A stretch of DNA of 64,000 bases. Source: Prochlorococcus sp. AG-347-I15. Lineage in GTDB: Bacteria; Cyanobacteriota; Cyanobacteriia; PCC-6307; Cyanobiaceae. Location of the stretch: the NCBI GenBank assembly GCA_003281585.1, contig QCBN01000004.1:1-64000 (forward strand). Direction: 5' to 3'. The notes beneath the pieces are model-generated. The model was not told the DNA's origin. It saw only the letters and a program-made list of their open reading frames with translations, and did not search any database. Shown piece by piece: positions 47,775-58,015 of the stretch (position 1 is its first letter; every line of letters begins with the position of its first letter). The translations under genes and the position numbers were made by a program.

Positions 47775-48407
47775 ATGAGTAAAGTTGAACTTATTTCGCT
47801 AACTCCTGATGCGGAAAAAACAATGGCCTACATCGCAAGAGTTAGTAATCCAAAAAATCAGAACAATGAAGACTATTCAAAATTATTAAGTTATTGTATT
47901 AAAAATGAACATTGGAGTGTATTTGAACAGTCATTTATGACCTTACAAATAGAAACCAATAGAGGAATTGCCGCTCAAATTTTAAGACATAGATCATTTA
48001 CTTTCCAGGAATTTTCCCAGAGATATGCAGATAGTTCTCAATTGGGGAATATACCCGTACCAGAGTTAAGAAGACAAGATTTTAAAAATAGACAAAATTC
48101 TATTCCTGACCTCCCTGAAGAGTTAAAAAAAAGATTTAATTCAAAAATATCGTCGCACTTTAAGGCTGCGTCAGAATTATATGAAGATTTACTTGCTGAA
48201 GGAATAGCTAAAGAATGTGCTAGGTTCGTTTTACCCTTAGCAACTCCGACGAGAATCTACATGTCTGGGTCATGTAGATCATGGATTCATTATATTCACT
48301 TAAGATCAGCTCATGGTACTCAAGAAGAACACAAATCCATTGCCCAAAATTGCAAGTCTATATTTAAGAAAAGTTTTCCTATAGTATCAAAATCTCTAGA
48401 CTGGTAA
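47775..48407 (+). CDS. thyX: Flavin-dependent thymidylate synthase
   Basis: ThyX methylates dUMP to dTMP with FAD and methylene-tetrahydrofolate. The ThyX motif RHR-x7-S is present at residues 71-81 as RHRSFTFQEFSQRY, followed by ARFVLPLATPTRIYMSG and WIHYIHLRSAHGTQEEH. A length of 210 is normal. It follows dcd with one base between them, placing two steps of the dCTP-to-dTMP route side by side. Confidence 0.96.
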   Translation: MSKVELISLTPDAEKTMAYIARVSNPKNQNNEDYSKLLSYCIKNEHWSVFEQSFMTLQIETNRGIAAQILRHRSFTFQEFSQRYADSSQLGNIPVPELRRQDFKNRQNSIPDLPEELKKRFNSKISSHFKAASELYEDLLAEGIAKECARFVLPLATPTRIYMSGSCRSWIHYIHLRSAHGTQEEHKSIAQNCKSIFKKSFPIVSKSLDW

Positions 48408-48410
48408 AAA

Positions 48411-48953
48411 TCATCCATGAGCACGAGGATTAATCTTATAATTATTATCTTTGATTGCTGAAAATTCAGCCTTAAGGATTTCTTCTTTATATTCTGCTTC
48501 TCTTTCTAATTGTTCAATAGAGTTTCTTATTTTTATATCTTCTTGTTTACCAATAAAAGTAGATCTTAAATTTCCTTTTCTATCAAAAAGATTGACTTGA
48601 GGAATACCATTTACTTCAAATTTTCGGATATAGTAATCCCATTTTTGATTATCAACATTTAAAAAAACAAAATTAATATCTCTTTCGTATTCCTCTTTTA
48701 AATCAGATATTTTTGGGGCCATTTCTTTGCAAACCTCACACCACTCAGCATAAAATTCGAGGAAAGTGGGCTTATTGTTTTTAAAGGCTATTTCAGGATC
48801 AACAGATAATTCACCAAATGTTCTAAGAAGGAAAGTTGATTGAAAAAAGAGATTTTTAAACAAAGCCAAAGAAATAATAACAACAGCAATAGACGAAACA
48901 AGTATTACTTTTAAATTTGTATTTATAAGTGGCTCATCACTCTTTGATTGCAT
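48411..48953 (-). CDS. Membrane-anchored thioredoxin-like protein (TxlA/HCF164-like)
   Basis: The 180-residue protein has one N-terminal membrane helix (about 13-37, VILVSSIAVVIISLALFKNLFF) and a thioredoxin domain with FLEFYAEWCEVCKEMAPKI, the W-C-x-x-C active site. A cis-proline segment VNGIPQVNLFDRKGN is also present. TxlA and HCF164 pass reducing power across the thylakoid membrane for cytochrome b6f or photosystem assembly. That role here is inference. It is tail-to-tail with thyX, 3 bases apart. Confidence 0.85.
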   Translation of the reverse strand: MQSKSDEPLINTNLKVILVSSIAVVIISLALFKNLFFQSTFLLRTFGELSVDPEIAFKNNKPTFLEFYAEWCEVCKEMAPKISDLKEEYERDINFVFLNVDNQKWDYYIRKFEVNGIPQVNLFDRKGNLRSTFIGKQEDIKIRNSIEQLEREAEYKEEILKAEFSAIKDNNYKINPRAHG

Positions 48954-49090
48954 TAAAAAATACTAACTAACTAGAAATATCATAGATAAGTTGAACAAAT
49001 AAAGAGCATTTAAATGCTTTACCTTTTAATCAACTGATAAAATAAGAACTGAATAATTATCAAAATACATTTGATTATCTAAGTCTTATT

Positions 49091-50443
49091 ATGCAATCAA
49101 TCTTTGGAACTGATGGAATAAGAGGAAAATTTAATGAAGAGATAACTTATTCTATAGCCTATAAAGTTGGATATTCCCTAGCTACAAATTTGGAAAATAA
49201 TAATCCAATATTAATTGGAAGAGATACAAGAATTAGTGGTGATATTCTGCTTCAAGCAATAACAAGAGGTATAAATGAAAGCGGCAAAAGATTTATAAAT
49301 CTTGGAATTTGTCCTACCCCTGCCATCCCTTTTTTAATAAAAAAAGAGAGGTTCAGTAGTGGGATAATGATATCTGCAAGCCATAATCCTCCAGAATATA
49401 ATGGCATAAAAATTTTTGATCATAATGGTCAAAAAATTACCAAAGATTTTGAAAATAAAATTCAAAAATTTATTGAGGAGTTAAATCCTAATTTAACAGT
49501 TTCCACAAAAGAGATCTATTTAAAAACACATAAAGAGCTTTTGGACATTTATATAGAAAGCTTAATACATACAATGGGCGGAGAAAGTTTAAGCGGAATG
49601 AAAATAATATTAGACACATGCTATGGATCAGCAACAACTTGTGCAAAAACAATTTTTCAAAATCTAGGTGCCGATGTAAGAGCTATAAATAACTCTAAAA
49701 ATGGATTAAAAATTAATATGAATTGTGGTTCTACTAACCTTGAGCCATTAAAAAAAGCATTAAAAGAGAGTCCTGCAGATATCGGATTTAGCTTCGATGG
49801 GGACGCCGATAGAGTAATTGGTGTGGATTCTAAAGGCAATGTATTAGACGGGGATCATATGCTTTTTCTTTGGGGGAGAGAACTTATGGAACAAAAGAGT
49901 CTTACAAATAATTTACTAATATCAACTCAAATGGCTAATTTAGGTTTTGAAAAGGCCTGGAATAATATTGGGGGAATTTTATATAGAACTGATGTAGGAG
50001 ATAAATACATTTTCGATGCTATTAAGAAAAAAAGGGCGGTTTTAGGAGGTGAGCAGTCAGGTCACATACTTTCAAAAATTAATAACTTTTCTGGAGATGG
50101 GATATTGACTGCACTTCAAATTTCTAAATACTGTAAAAAGAAAAATATTTCTTTAAATGACTGGCTTAAAAGTAGTTTCGACCCTTTTCCTCAGAAACTA
50201 ACCAACATAAATTTAGGTTTCAATATTAATAAAATTAATCCAAAATCCAAAATCTTAATAGATCAAACTATAAAAAAATTCCATGCAATTTATTCAGATA
50301 ATTGTAGAGTTTATATAAGACCTAGCGGAACTGAGCCCCTAATGCGAGTTCTTGTTGAGGCCAAAAATAAGAACAAAGTGCTTTCTTTATCAAACGAAAT
50401 AACAAACAAACTTAGGTTAGAAATTAAAACAATAATGAATTAA
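49091..50443 (+). CDS. glmM: Phosphoglucosamine mutase
   Basis: GlmM makes glucosamine-1-phosphate for peptidoglycan and lipopolysaccharide. The start [15 protein letters not shown] is the GlmM type. The phosphoserine loop [19 protein letters not shown], metal loop [11 protein letters not shown], sugar loop GGEQSGH and phosphate loop [14 protein letters not shown] are all present. The length is 450. It differs from the mutase at 18.1-19.6 kb in all four loops, so the two are separate enzymes. Confidence 0.95.
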   Translation: MQSIFGTDGIRGKFNEEITYSIAYKVGYSLATNLENNNPILIGRDTRISGDILLQAITRGINESGKRFINLGICPTPAIPFLIKKERFSSGIMISASHNPPEYNGIKIFDHNGQKITKDFENKIQKFIEELNPNLTVSTKEIYLKTHKELLDIYIESLIHTMGGESLSGMKIILDTCYGSATTCAKTIFQNLGADVRAINNSKNGLKINMNCGSTNLEPLKKALKESPADIGFSFDGDADRVIGVDSKGNVLDGDHMLFLWGRELMEQKSLTNNLLISTQMANLGFEKAWNNIGGILYRTDVGDKYIFDAIKKKRAVLGGEQSGHILSKINNFSGDGILTALQISKYCKKKNISLNDWLKSSFDPFPQKLTNINLGFNINKINPKSKILIDQTIKKFHAIYSDNCRVYIRPSGTEPLMRVLVEAKNKNKVLSLSNEITNKLRLEIKTIMN

Positions 50444-50450
50444 TTGAAAA

Positions 50451-51080
50451 TCAGGTTTTTATATAAATACTCTCAAAAATATCAAGTTTATTAACAATAA
50501 CTAACTTTTCCCTATTAGTTTTAAGTTTATTTGGATTAAAACTTTTGGAATAATTAAAATCCTTTATATCTATATTTCTAAAATATAGATTACTTGAAAT
50601 AGTGCAATCCATATAATCGAATAAGTCCTTTACATCTGTTTTTATAAAAATTAAGGATCCTTTTTGCAATGAATTTGAAAGAATATTAATAAAATCTGGC
50701 TGAATTAAACGCCTTTTATAATGTTTCTTTTTAAACCATGGATCAGGAAAATTAAAAGAAATACTTTTTGCATTTTCGAGAATAAATTTACTTTGGACAT
50801 TATTCAAAATATTATTAGCATTACCAAAAACAAAATATAAATTTTTTATATCTTTTTCAAGCACTTTTAATTTGGCAGTTTTAACTAATCTCTCTCGGAT
50901 TTCAATTCCTAAATAATTCCAACTGGTATTAACTAAAGCTAAATCGAATAAAAACTCACCCGCAGCACATCCTATATCTAAATGAAGATTCAATTTAGAA
51001 TCACCAAATATTTCAACCAAGGAAGGAATTCTCTCAATTTCATTGAAATTTTTACTAAGAGGATTGACATGTTGTCTCAT
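50451..51080 (-). CDS. trmB: tRNA (guanine-N7-)-methyltransferase
   Basis: TrmB methylates G46 of tRNA. The SAM-binding start [16 protein letters not shown] is followed by [11 protein letters not shown], and [25 protein letters not shown] carries the diagnostic F-P-D-P-W-x-K-K-x-H-x-K-R-R pattern. The length is 209. It is tail-to-tail with glmM and divergent from the DUF3177-type gene by 122 bases. Confidence 0.95.
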   Translation of the reverse strand: MRQHVNPLSKNFNEIERIPSLVEIFGDSKLNLHLDIGCAAGEFLFDLALVNTSWNYLGIEIRERLVKTAKLKVLEKDIKNLYFVFGNANNILNNVQSKFILENAKSISFNFPDPWFKKKHYKRRLIQPDFINILSNSLQKGSLIFIKTDVKDLFDYMDCTISSNLYFRNIDIKDFNYSKSFNPNKLKTNREKLVIVNKLDIFESIYIKT

Positions 51081-51202
51081 AAAAATTTAATTATTTCTCG
51101 CAAATAATATAAAGATGCATAATATATTCATAACTATGACAATACTAAGTTAAAAAGTAATAGTTTGATGTTTAATTATTATGTATATAAAAAGAAAAAG
51201 TT

Positions 51203-51826
51203 TTGAACGTTTTTAATCAACTTTCTATTTGGCTATCCTTTCAACTTTCAATAATTTTCCTTGTTGGTATTCCTGTTACATTATTCTTCTGGTCAATTAA
51301 AAAAAGAAATAAAGCTGTTAATAAACTTTTATCAATTTATTGGAAAATATCTCTTTTATTTTTTATAAGCCTTTTACTTTTAATAGGTAAGTATAATTAC
51401 GCACTGTTGATAACAAATATTTCAACTTTATTAATTACAATTTCAATTTGGTTTTGGAATGATATTAATGATGAATTGAAAGAATATGATTTTTCTTACT
51501 CTCTCACTACTACAACAAAAATATGGCGATGGTCTCTAACATTTCTATCTCTCAATTTCCTAATTCAAAGTGCAAGAAACTTGAGCTGCTTATCTTTTAT
51601 TAATTCTGCTGCATGTGAAATATGGATTCAGCCTTCTTCCAATTTGCATATTATTATCAAAAGTTTATTTAATTTTTTCTTCGGAGCTAACTTTACACAG
51701 CCGATAGCAAAATATTTAGGATTATTTTCATTATTAATCTACACTTTAGGCTTTATTCAATGGTCAATAATTAAATTACCAAAATATGGAAGAAACTCTT
51801 CCTTCTCGGACAGTTTCAGAAATTGA
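51203..51826 (+). CDS. DUF3177-type membrane protein
   Basis: The 207-residue protein has about five hydrophobic helices: LSFQLSIIFLVGIPVTLFFW, SLLFFISLLLLIGKYNYALL, ISTLLITISIWFW, and two late ones around 155-185. A polar loop contains WNDINDELKEYDFSYSL. I take it as the cyanobacterial DUF3177 group by pattern, with modest confidence. Its function is unknown. The start is TTG (MNVFNQLSIW); no upstream ATG is in frame. Confidence 0.6.
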   Translation: MNVFNQLSIWLSFQLSIIFLVGIPVTLFFWSIKKRNKAVNKLLSIYWKISLLFFISLLLLIGKYNYALLITNISTLLITISIWFWNDINDELKEYDFSYSLTTTTKIWRWSLTFLSLNFLIQSARNLSCLSFINSAACEIWIQPSSNLHIIIKSLFNFFFGANFTQPIAKYLGLFSLLIYTLGFIQWSIIKLPKYGRNSSFSDSFRN

Positions 51827-51846
51827 TTTAATAAAAGATATTTTAA

Positions 51847-52068
51847 AAAATAAGTTACTGGATACTTAATAAGATTCTTAAAATAAGAGATTATGTTTTA
51901 ACAGAAAATCACAAAGAGCAATTAAAAATAATTATTTTTAAAAGGTTTAGAAGCTCAACCATTCATCCAAATGAAATACATATAAAGAAAAAAGTTTTAA
52001 AATTTAGTTTTAAACCTACAATATTTAAAATTTATAAGGCACCCTTGAAAAAAACAAACATAACTTAA
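51847..52068 (+). other. Startless 73-codon open frame (possible small gene or remnant)
   Basis: The 292-base gap between the DUF3177-type gene and ileS contains an open frame from a stop at 51844-51846 to TAA at 52066-52068. It reads in part KIRDYVLTENHKEQLKIIIF and ends KKTNIT. It is basic and lysine-rich, with no ATG, GTG or useful TTG start. It could be a gene with an unusual start (ATT or ATA), a decayed gene, or chance. I recognise no family. Apart from this the gap holds nothing I can name. Confidence 0.25.
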
Positions 52069-52118
52069 TTAAGAGTAAAGTCAAAATTCTGTTTTCTTTC
52101 TGAATTTAAAAACTGGAT

Positions 52119-55025
52119 TTAATTAAATTCAAGATTAATAATATTTGAGCATCTTTTGCATAATTTTGTATTTTGGATTCCACTAAAAGTTTCTTTTTGA
52201 TAATGCCAACATCTATCGCATTTTTGACCATGAGCTTTAAGAATTTGAATTTTCCCAAATTGATTCTTATCAATAATTAGAGAATTCTCAACTAAATCTG
52301 ATACCACTTGAAAATGTGAAACTATAAGCCAATCCCTAAATAAATCTACATCTTTATTACCAAATTTTTTAAGCCAAGTCAGAGAATCTTCTACAACTTT
52401 ATCTTCAGGTAAATAATTAACTTCTGTTTCTAAAGCTGCTCCAATTATTTGTTTATTTCTACATCCCTCTATAGCTTTATTAATTTCAACTCTCAAATTT
52501 CTTAAATTTGCTACGTGCTGATTGAGACTTTCATTTTTCCATGACTGAGAAAAAATCGGCCATCCTCTTTGAAATACTGATTTTTCTTTAGTATGGTAAG
52601 GAATATTTTGCCAAATATCTTCAGCCATATGGCAAAGTACTGGAGAAATAAGGACAGCTAAATTTTCAACAACTCTTGCCATAACAAACTGACATGATTT
52701 CCTCCTAAATTGTGATTTAGAACTTACATATAACCTATCCTTTGCAATATCTAAATAGAAATTCGATAGATCTACAACGCAAAAACTTTGTAAGATTTGA
52801 AAAAATTTTGAAAATTCATAATTTTCATAAGCATTTGATATTTGATCTGTAACCTCAACTAATCTGCCTAACATCCATTGATCCAAGAGCGGCAATTGAT
52901 GAATTTCAAAACTATCAATATTAGGGTCAAAATCATGAATATTCCCTAGAAGATATCTTGCAGTATTACGAACTTTTCTGTAAACGTCGGATAATTGCTT
53001 GAGTATATTTGAACCAATTGGAACATCTACTGAATAATCTACAGAGCTTACCCATAGCCTTAGAACATCAGCGCCATAAGCAGGTTCAGTTTTTTTATTA
53101 TTACCACCATTAATAATTATGTTTGGATCAACAACATTACCTAATGATTTGCTCATTTTTCTTCCTTTTTCATCAAGTGCAAAACCATGAGTTAAAACTT
53201 TCTTGTATGGAGGTTTATTATTAACTGCAACAGATGTGAGCAAAGAAGACTGGAACCAACCTCGATGTTGATCTGAACCTTCTAAATAAAGATCTGCTGG
53301 ATACTTTAATTCACTTCTTTGTTCACACACCGCAGCCCAGCTAGATCCGGAATCGAACCATACATCCATTGTATCTGTTCCTTTTACCCACAGATCAGAT
53401 TCTTTTACATAATTTTTAGGTAATAGATTCTTAACATCCCAATCCCACCAAATATCTGCTCCATGTTCACTAAAAAGTTTTTGAACGTGATTAATTATCT
53501 CGCTGTTTAGGAGAATTTCATTACTATTTTTCTTATAAAAAACTGGGATTGGAACACCCCATGACCTTTGTCTAGAAATACACCAATCTCCTCTACCAAC
53601 AACCATAGAATAAATTCTTTTCTTACCTGTAGATGGCATCCACTCAACATCTTCGATTGCCTTTAATGCAAATGATCTGAAGCCATTCACAGATGCAAAC
53701 CATTGTTCTGTTGCTCTAAAAATAGTTGGTTTTTTAGTTCGCCAATCATAAGGATATCTATGCTTGTAATTTTCTTGTAAAAGAAGCAAATCATTTACTT
53801 TTAAATGTTCAATAACTAAATCATTTGCGTCTTTAAGGACATTTGATCCTTTAAATTGACCCGAATGTTCATTTAAATTACCTTTTTCATCAACAACACA
53901 TGTAGTAGGAAGATTATATTTTTTTCCCACATTAAAATCATCTATTCCATGACCTGGTGCAGTATGAACAATTCCAGTACCTGATTCTGTAGTAATGTAA
54001 TCTCCCCCAACCACAATCCTACAATTTTTATTTTTAGTAGGATGTTGATATTCAACATCTTCCAAATTAGACCCTTTAACATTTAAAAGGGGCTTTAAAT
54101 CTTTATTTAATTTATTACTAATTTCAGGAGATAATTCTTTTGCAAAAAGGTATATTCGTCTCTCTTCATCAATAGCAAAGACATAGTTTATTTGTGGATT
54201 TACGGCAACTGCTTCATTTGCAGGTATGGTCCAGGGGGTAGTAGTCCAAATAGTTATGAAAGAATTCATTAGAAAAAAATCCTTTTTGATATTAGGATTT
54301 TCTTGACAGAATTTTAAAAGAATTTCGTCAGATAATTTAGTGATTTTCAAGGAAACATAAATACTTTTTGAGTAATGTTCTTCAGGATATTCTAATTCTG
54401 CTTCTGCAAGAGCAGTTCTCGAACTTGGACTCCAATGTACAGGTTTAAGACCTCGATATATGTATCCATTTAAAAACATTTTTCCAAATACTCCAATCTG
54501 AGCAGATTCATAACTTTTTTTGAGGGTTAAGTAAGGATTATCCCAATCGCCCCATATGCCCCACCTTTTAAAACCCTTCATTTGATTGTTTATTTGTATG
54601 TAGGCATAGTCTGTTGCTTTTTTTCTTAGACTTAAAGTATCAAGATTCTTTCTTTCATCAGATTTTAAATTCTGAAGCACTTTTAATTCAATAGGTAGTC
54701 CATGGCAATCCCAGCCAGGAACATAATGTACTCTGTAACCTTTTAAAGTTTTATACTTATTAATTATGTCTTTTAGAACTTTATTAAGAGCATGACCCAT
54801 ATGAAGCGCTCCATTTGCATAGGGCGGGCCATCGTGAAGTGTAAATGTTTTGCCTGAATTATTAGCACCCAATTGGAAATCAATATTATTATTAGCCCAA
54901 AAATTCTGTATTTCAGGTTCTCTTACAACTGAGTTAGCTCGCATTGAGAATTCAGTTTTCAGCAAATTTAATGTTTCTTTATAAGAAAATTCTAATTTGT
55001 TTTCTTTGTTATTTTGAGATTTCAT
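52119..55025 (-). CDS. ileS: Isoleucine-tRNA ligase
   Basis: IleS charges tRNA-Ile. The 968-residue enzyme has the HIGH-like HMGH in [18 protein letters not shown] (75-78), the editing-domain block [16 protein letters not shown], the KMSKS loop [14 protein letters not shown], and the C-terminal zinc finger [10 protein letters not shown]...CKRC. Length and layout are the normal bacterial type. No T-box leader is seen upstream, as expected for cyanobacteria. It is the longest gene in the window. Confidence 0.97.
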   Translation of the reverse strand: MKSQNNKENKLEFSYKETLNLLKTEFSMRANSVVREPEIQNFWANNNIDFQLGANNSGKTFTLHDGPPYANGALHMGHALNKVLKDIINKYKTLKGYRVHYVPGWDCHGLPIELKVLQNLKSDERKNLDTLSLRKKATDYAYIQINNQMKGFKRWGIWGDWDNPYLTLKKSYESAQIGVFGKMFLNGYIYRGLKPVHWSPSSRTALAEAELEYPEEHYSKSIYVSLKITKLSDEILLKFCQENPNIKKDFFLMNSFITIWTTTPWTIPANEAVAVNPQINYVFAIDEERRIYLFAKELSPEISNKLNKDLKPLLNVKGSNLEDVEYQHPTKNKNCRIVVGGDYITTESGTGIVHTAPGHGIDDFNVGKKYNLPTTCVVDEKGNLNEHSGQFKGSNVLKDANDLVIEHLKVNDLLLLQENYKHRYPYDWRTKKPTIFRATEQWFASVNGFRSFALKAIEDVEWMPSTGKKRIYSMVVGRGDWCISRQRSWGVPIPVFYKKNSNEILLNSEIINHVQKLFSEHGADIWWDWDVKNLLPKNYVKESDLWVKGTDTMDVWFDSGSSWAAVCEQRSELKYPADLYLEGSDQHRGWFQSSLLTSVAVNNKPPYKKVLTHGFALDEKGRKMSKSLGNVVDPNIIINGGNNKKTEPAYGADVLRLWVSSVDYSVDVPIGSNILKQLSDVYRKVRNTARYLLGNIHDFDPNIDSFEIHQLPLLDQWMLGRLVEVTDQISNAYENYEFSKFFQILQSFCVVDLSNFYLDIAKDRLYVSSKSQFRRKSCQFVMARVVENLAVLISPVLCHMAEDIWQNIPYHTKEKSVFQRGWPIFSQSWKNESLNQHVANLRNLRVEINKAIEGCRNKQIIGAALETEVNYLPEDKVVEDSLTWLKKFGNKDVDLFRDWLIVSHFQVVSDLVENSLIIDKNQFGKIQILKAHGQKCDRCWHYQKETFSGIQNTKLCKRCSNIINLEFN

Positions 55026-55149
55026 CCGACGATATAGGTAATATTGGTGATCAATAGAATTGTTTAAATAAGTCTATTTCATTATATTCTGTCTTAATTG
55101 ACCTGTAGCTTCTTTGGCATTTTGCAAATAACAATTTAATGAATTAGCT

Positions 55150-55599
55150 TCAAATTTTTATATTATCATTTTTATCATTTCTTACCCACTTTTTAGAATT
55201 TATTTTTTCATTATTGCTATTAAAATTAAAAAAATTATAAGGTTTTATAAAATTCTTAACCCCAAGATTAACAGCCTCTGATACTTTCGAAAGATTATTT
55301 TTAAATTCTAAAAAGGTAGTTAACTTATTCTTTTCTTTATCTGTCAATTGATTCCATCTAAATAAAAAAAGCTCTACTAAATATATGCAAACTAGTACTG
55401 TTATTAAGAGGAAAATTAAAAAAAAAGGTATATTTATGGTTTTATTTTTAATTATTAATATGAAACCTATTGATAAATTCAAAAAAGCTCTTATTAAATC
55501 TTTTGGTCTGCCGAGTTCCAGATAAATTAACGGTACTAATAAAAATATAGTTCCAATAAAAATATAGAAAGTTCCTAAATAAAATATCGAACTAAGCAT
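55150..55599 (-). CDS. Ycf66-like membrane protein
   Basis: The 149-residue protein has three hydrophobic helices (about 5-27, 37-51 and 56-79) with a linker YLELGRPKDLIRAFLNL, and a polar, lysine/asparagine-rich C-terminus (NFNSNNEKINSKKW). The helix spacing, with GFILI before a short polar turn and a later glutamate, recalls Ycf66, a conserved cyanobacterial/plastid protein of unknown role. The match is weak, so alternatives remain open. It is 70 bases from tRNA-Leu. Confidence 0.5.
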   Translation of the reverse strand: MLSSIFYLGTFYIFIGTIFLLVPLIYLELGRPKDLIRAFLNLSIGFILIIKNKTINIPFFLIFLLITVLVCIYLVELFLFRWNQLTDKEKNKLTTFLEFKNNLSKVSEAVNLGVKNFIKPYNFFNFNSNNEKINSKKWVRNDKNDNIKI

Positions 55600-55669
55600 T
55601 ATTTACATATTTACTAAATTATAGGAATTTGATATTCATAAACCAAGTTTGTATCAGAATTTCCTTAAA

Positions 55670-55751
55670 TGCGGTCGGGGAGACTTGAACTCCCACACCC
55701 GAAGATACGAGTACCTAAAACTCGCGCGTCTACCAATTCCGCCACGACCGC
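55670..55751 (-). tRNA. tRNA-Leu (anticodon TAG)
   Basis: On the minus strand a class II tRNA is complete: acceptor GCGGTCG with CGACCGC and discriminator A, D arm GGCGGAATTGGTAGACGC, anticodon stem CGAGT/ACTCG around TTTAGGT (TAG at 55717-55715), a variable arm, and the T arm GTTCAAGTC. The length, 82 bases, fits leucine. CCA is not encoded. Confidence 0.95.
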
Positions 55752-55863
55752 TCAAATAAAATAATAATTGAACAGGGTTTATTTTAAAAATATTTTTAAC
55801 TTATGATGATTAATTTGACACATAAAAATTGAATAGAGCCTCTCTTTTAAAATTTTTTTTGAT

Positions 55864-56940
55864 TTGAGCATACAATCATCTAAAAATATCAGTTATATTA
55901 TCCAAAGAATACAAGGTCCGATTTCTAACTTAATTAATAAAAATACAACAAAAATTACTAATCCTTCCAGAACTTTTAATTGGCAAAAGGAGATCAAAAA
56001 TTACGTAGATCCGCCAAGTTTTTGGAATCCAACATTAGGTCTTTTTTTTGGGGGCTATTTTCTAGCTTTTCTTAGTATCTGGCAATGGTATAGGGGTGTT
56101 TGGCCTCTTCCTTTACTTGTGGCTACCGCTTTTTTAGCTTTACATATTGAAGGTACTGTCATTCATGATGCATGTCATAAAGCTGCTCACCCTATCCCTT
56201 GGATAAATCAAGCCATGGGTCATGGTTCAGCAATTCTTTTAGGATTTAGTTTCCCAGTTTTTACAAGAGTACATTTACAACATCATATTCATGTAAATCA
56301 TCCCAAAAATGATCCAGATCATATTGTTAGTACTTTTGGTCCTATTTGGTTAATTGCCCCAAGATTTTTTTATCATGAAGTATTTTTTTTTCAAAGAAAG
56401 CTTTGGCGAAAATATGAATTACTACAATGGGGAATAGAAAGATCCATCTTTTTAACAATAATTTTGGCAGGGATAAAATTTGACTTTATGAATCTAATCT
56501 ATAATCTTTGGTTCGGACCCGCGTTAATGGTAGGAGTTACTTTAGGGATATTTTTTGATTATCTGCCTCATAGACCTTTTCGATCAAGAAATAAATGGAT
56601 AAACTCAAGAGTTTATCCAAGTAAGTTCATGAATATATTAATAATGGGTCAAAATTACCATCTCATTCATCATCTTTGGCCTTCAATTCCTTGGTTTGAA
56701 TACAAAGTAGCGTATGAAAAAACTAAGCCATTACTGGATATTAAAGGCTCTCCTCAAAGGGTTGGAATATTCGAGAGTAAAGATGACATTTTTAACTTTA
56801 TTTATGATCTATTAATAGGCGTCAGAAGTCATAGTAAGAGAAGAGGGAGAATTAGAAAAATCATCAATTTATATCCTGGTTTTAGAATTAAAAAATTCTT
56901 ATTAAAAATAGTCAATAAAACATTTATAGGAAGCAACTAA
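55864..56940 (+). CDS. crtR: Beta-carotene hydroxylase
   Basis: CrtR adds hydroxyl groups to beta-carotene (and related rings) on the way to zeaxanthin, a major Prochlorococcus carotenoid. The di-iron membrane desaturase fold shows histidine boxes HDACHKAAH (101-109), HLQHHIHVNH (137 on) and NYHLIHHLWP (near 263), plus four hydrophobic stretches. The start is TTG (MSIQSSKNIS). The 358-residue length and the PFRSRNKWINSR segment fit CrtR, not CrtO/CrtW ketolases. Confidence 0.92.
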   Translation: MSIQSSKNISYIIQRIQGPISNLINKNTTKITNPSRTFNWQKEIKNYVDPPSFWNPTLGLFFGGYFLAFLSIWQWYRGVWPLPLLVATAFLALHIEGTVIHDACHKAAHPIPWINQAMGHGSAILLGFSFPVFTRVHLQHHIHVNHPKNDPDHIVSTFGPIWLIAPRFFYHEVFFFQRKLWRKYELLQWGIERSIFLTIILAGIKFDFMNLIYNLWFGPALMVGVTLGIFFDYLPHRPFRSRNKWINSRVYPSKFMNILIMGQNYHLIHHLWPSIPWFEYKVAYEKTKPLLDIKGSPQRVGIFESKDDIFNFIYDLLIGVRSHSKRRGRIRKIINLYPGFRIKKFLLKIVNKTFIGSN

Positions 56941-56941
56941 T

Positions 56942-57235
56942 TCATTCACTTATAATTTTTGGTACTTTAAAATAATTATCTTCTCTAGATGGGCCCAATT
57001 CCAAGAGCTCTTCTGTGCAATCAGAAACACTCTTTCCATCTTTTCTAAATACATTAATAACTTCTATCGCTCTTGTTGTAGAAGGCACACCATCTGTATC
57101 TATTTTCTCAAGTTGCCTTATATAGTCCAGTATTTTTTCTAATTGTTCTGCGTGATTATTAATTTCATGCTCTTTTAGTTCCAGTCTCGCTAAGTGGGCG
57201 ACTTTTTTTATTTCATCTTTATTTACTTTCGTCAT
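56942..57235 (-). CDS. gatC: Aspartyl/glutamyl-tRNA(Asn/Gln) amidotransferase subunit C
   Basis: GatC is the small stabilising subunit of the amidotransferase that makes Gln-tRNA and Asn-tRNA from mischarged tRNA. The 97-residue protein shows VKKVAHLARLELKEHE-like sequence, EQLEKILDYIRQLEKIDTDGVPSTTRAI and the end SREDNYFKVPKII. The start is taken at 57235 (MTKVNKDEI); a frame reaching 57265 adds ten residues without similarity. It is tail-to-tail with crtR. Confidence 0.92.
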   Translation of the reverse strand: MTKVNKDEIKKVAHLARLELKEHEINNHAEQLEKILDYIRQLEKIDTDGVPSTTRAIEVINVFRKDGKSVSDCTEELLELGPSREDNYFKVPKIISE

Positions 57236-57406
57236 AACTTTGATAATCTTCTTTAAACAAATCATAGTTCATTAATAACATTTTGATTAATATATCCATC
57301 AAATTTCAAATTATTATAAAAACTAAAACTGTATCTTTTTAAAAATCAAATTTAATTATATAGCCTCAATTATATTTCTCAGCTAAAAATAGTATTAGAT
57401 AAAGTA

Positions 57407-57964
57407 TTGAAAATAGAAGAACATTTATTTCCAAAAAATTTTTTTTATAGGCACTCAAAACTCGTTGCCCCTGATTTAATAGGCTGTTACCTCACAAAAA
57501 AAAATGATAAAGATCAAGTTAGGGGGATAATTGTTGAAACTGAAGCTTATTCACAGGAAGAAGAGGCCTGTCATGGCTACCGCAAAATAACAAAATCAAA
57601 CAAATCATTATTTGGCAAACCTGGAACATTTTATATTTATAAAACTTATGGCATTCATCATTGTTTAAACATAGTTACTGATAAAGAAAATTTTGCAAGT
57701 GGTGTATTAGTAAGGGCAGTATTTATCCCTCAAAAGAATGAAAGATTAGCTTCTGGTCCTGGTCTAGTTACTAAGACATTCGGTATAGATATTTCATTAA
57801 ATTCACTTGAAGTTCTTAATAACAATTCTTTATGGATTTCTCAAAGGGATTCAACTATAGAAGAAAAAGACCTTATTCAAACTACGAGAATTGGCATTTC
57901 CAAGGCAAAAAATATAAAATGGCGTTGGTATCTTAAAAATAATATGAGTGTAAGTAAAAAATGA
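57407..57964 (+). CDS. mpg: DNA-3-methyladenine glycosylase (AAG/MPG type)
   Basis: This base-excision enzyme removes alkylated and deaminated purines. Family sequence is clear: APDLIGCYLTKK, GIIVETEAYSQEEEACHGYRKIT with the catalytic glutamate, FGKPGTFYIYKTYGIHHCLNIVT, GVLVRAVFI and LASGPGLVTKTFGI. The 185-residue length is normal. The start is TTG (MKIEEHLFPKN). No neighbour suggests an operon; pyrB begins 51 bases later. Confidence 0.93.
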   Translation: MKIEEHLFPKNFFYRHSKLVAPDLIGCYLTKKNDKDQVRGIIVETEAYSQEEEACHGYRKITKSNKSLFGKPGTFYIYKTYGIHHCLNIVTDKENFASGVLVRAVFIPQKNERLASGPGLVTKTFGIDISLNSLEVLNNNSLWISQRDSTIEEKDLIQTTRIGISKAKNIKWRWYLKNNMSVSKK

Positions 57965-58015
57965 AAAGATTTCAGAACACCTAAATTTAAATAATCATTT
58001 CTCTTCGTAAGCGCA

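Noticed and set aside
18142-50443. Hexose mutase genes at 18.1 and 49.1 kb as recent duplicates
   Set aside because: The four active-site loops differ in the two proteins and match different subfamilies (phosphohexomutase versus GlmM).
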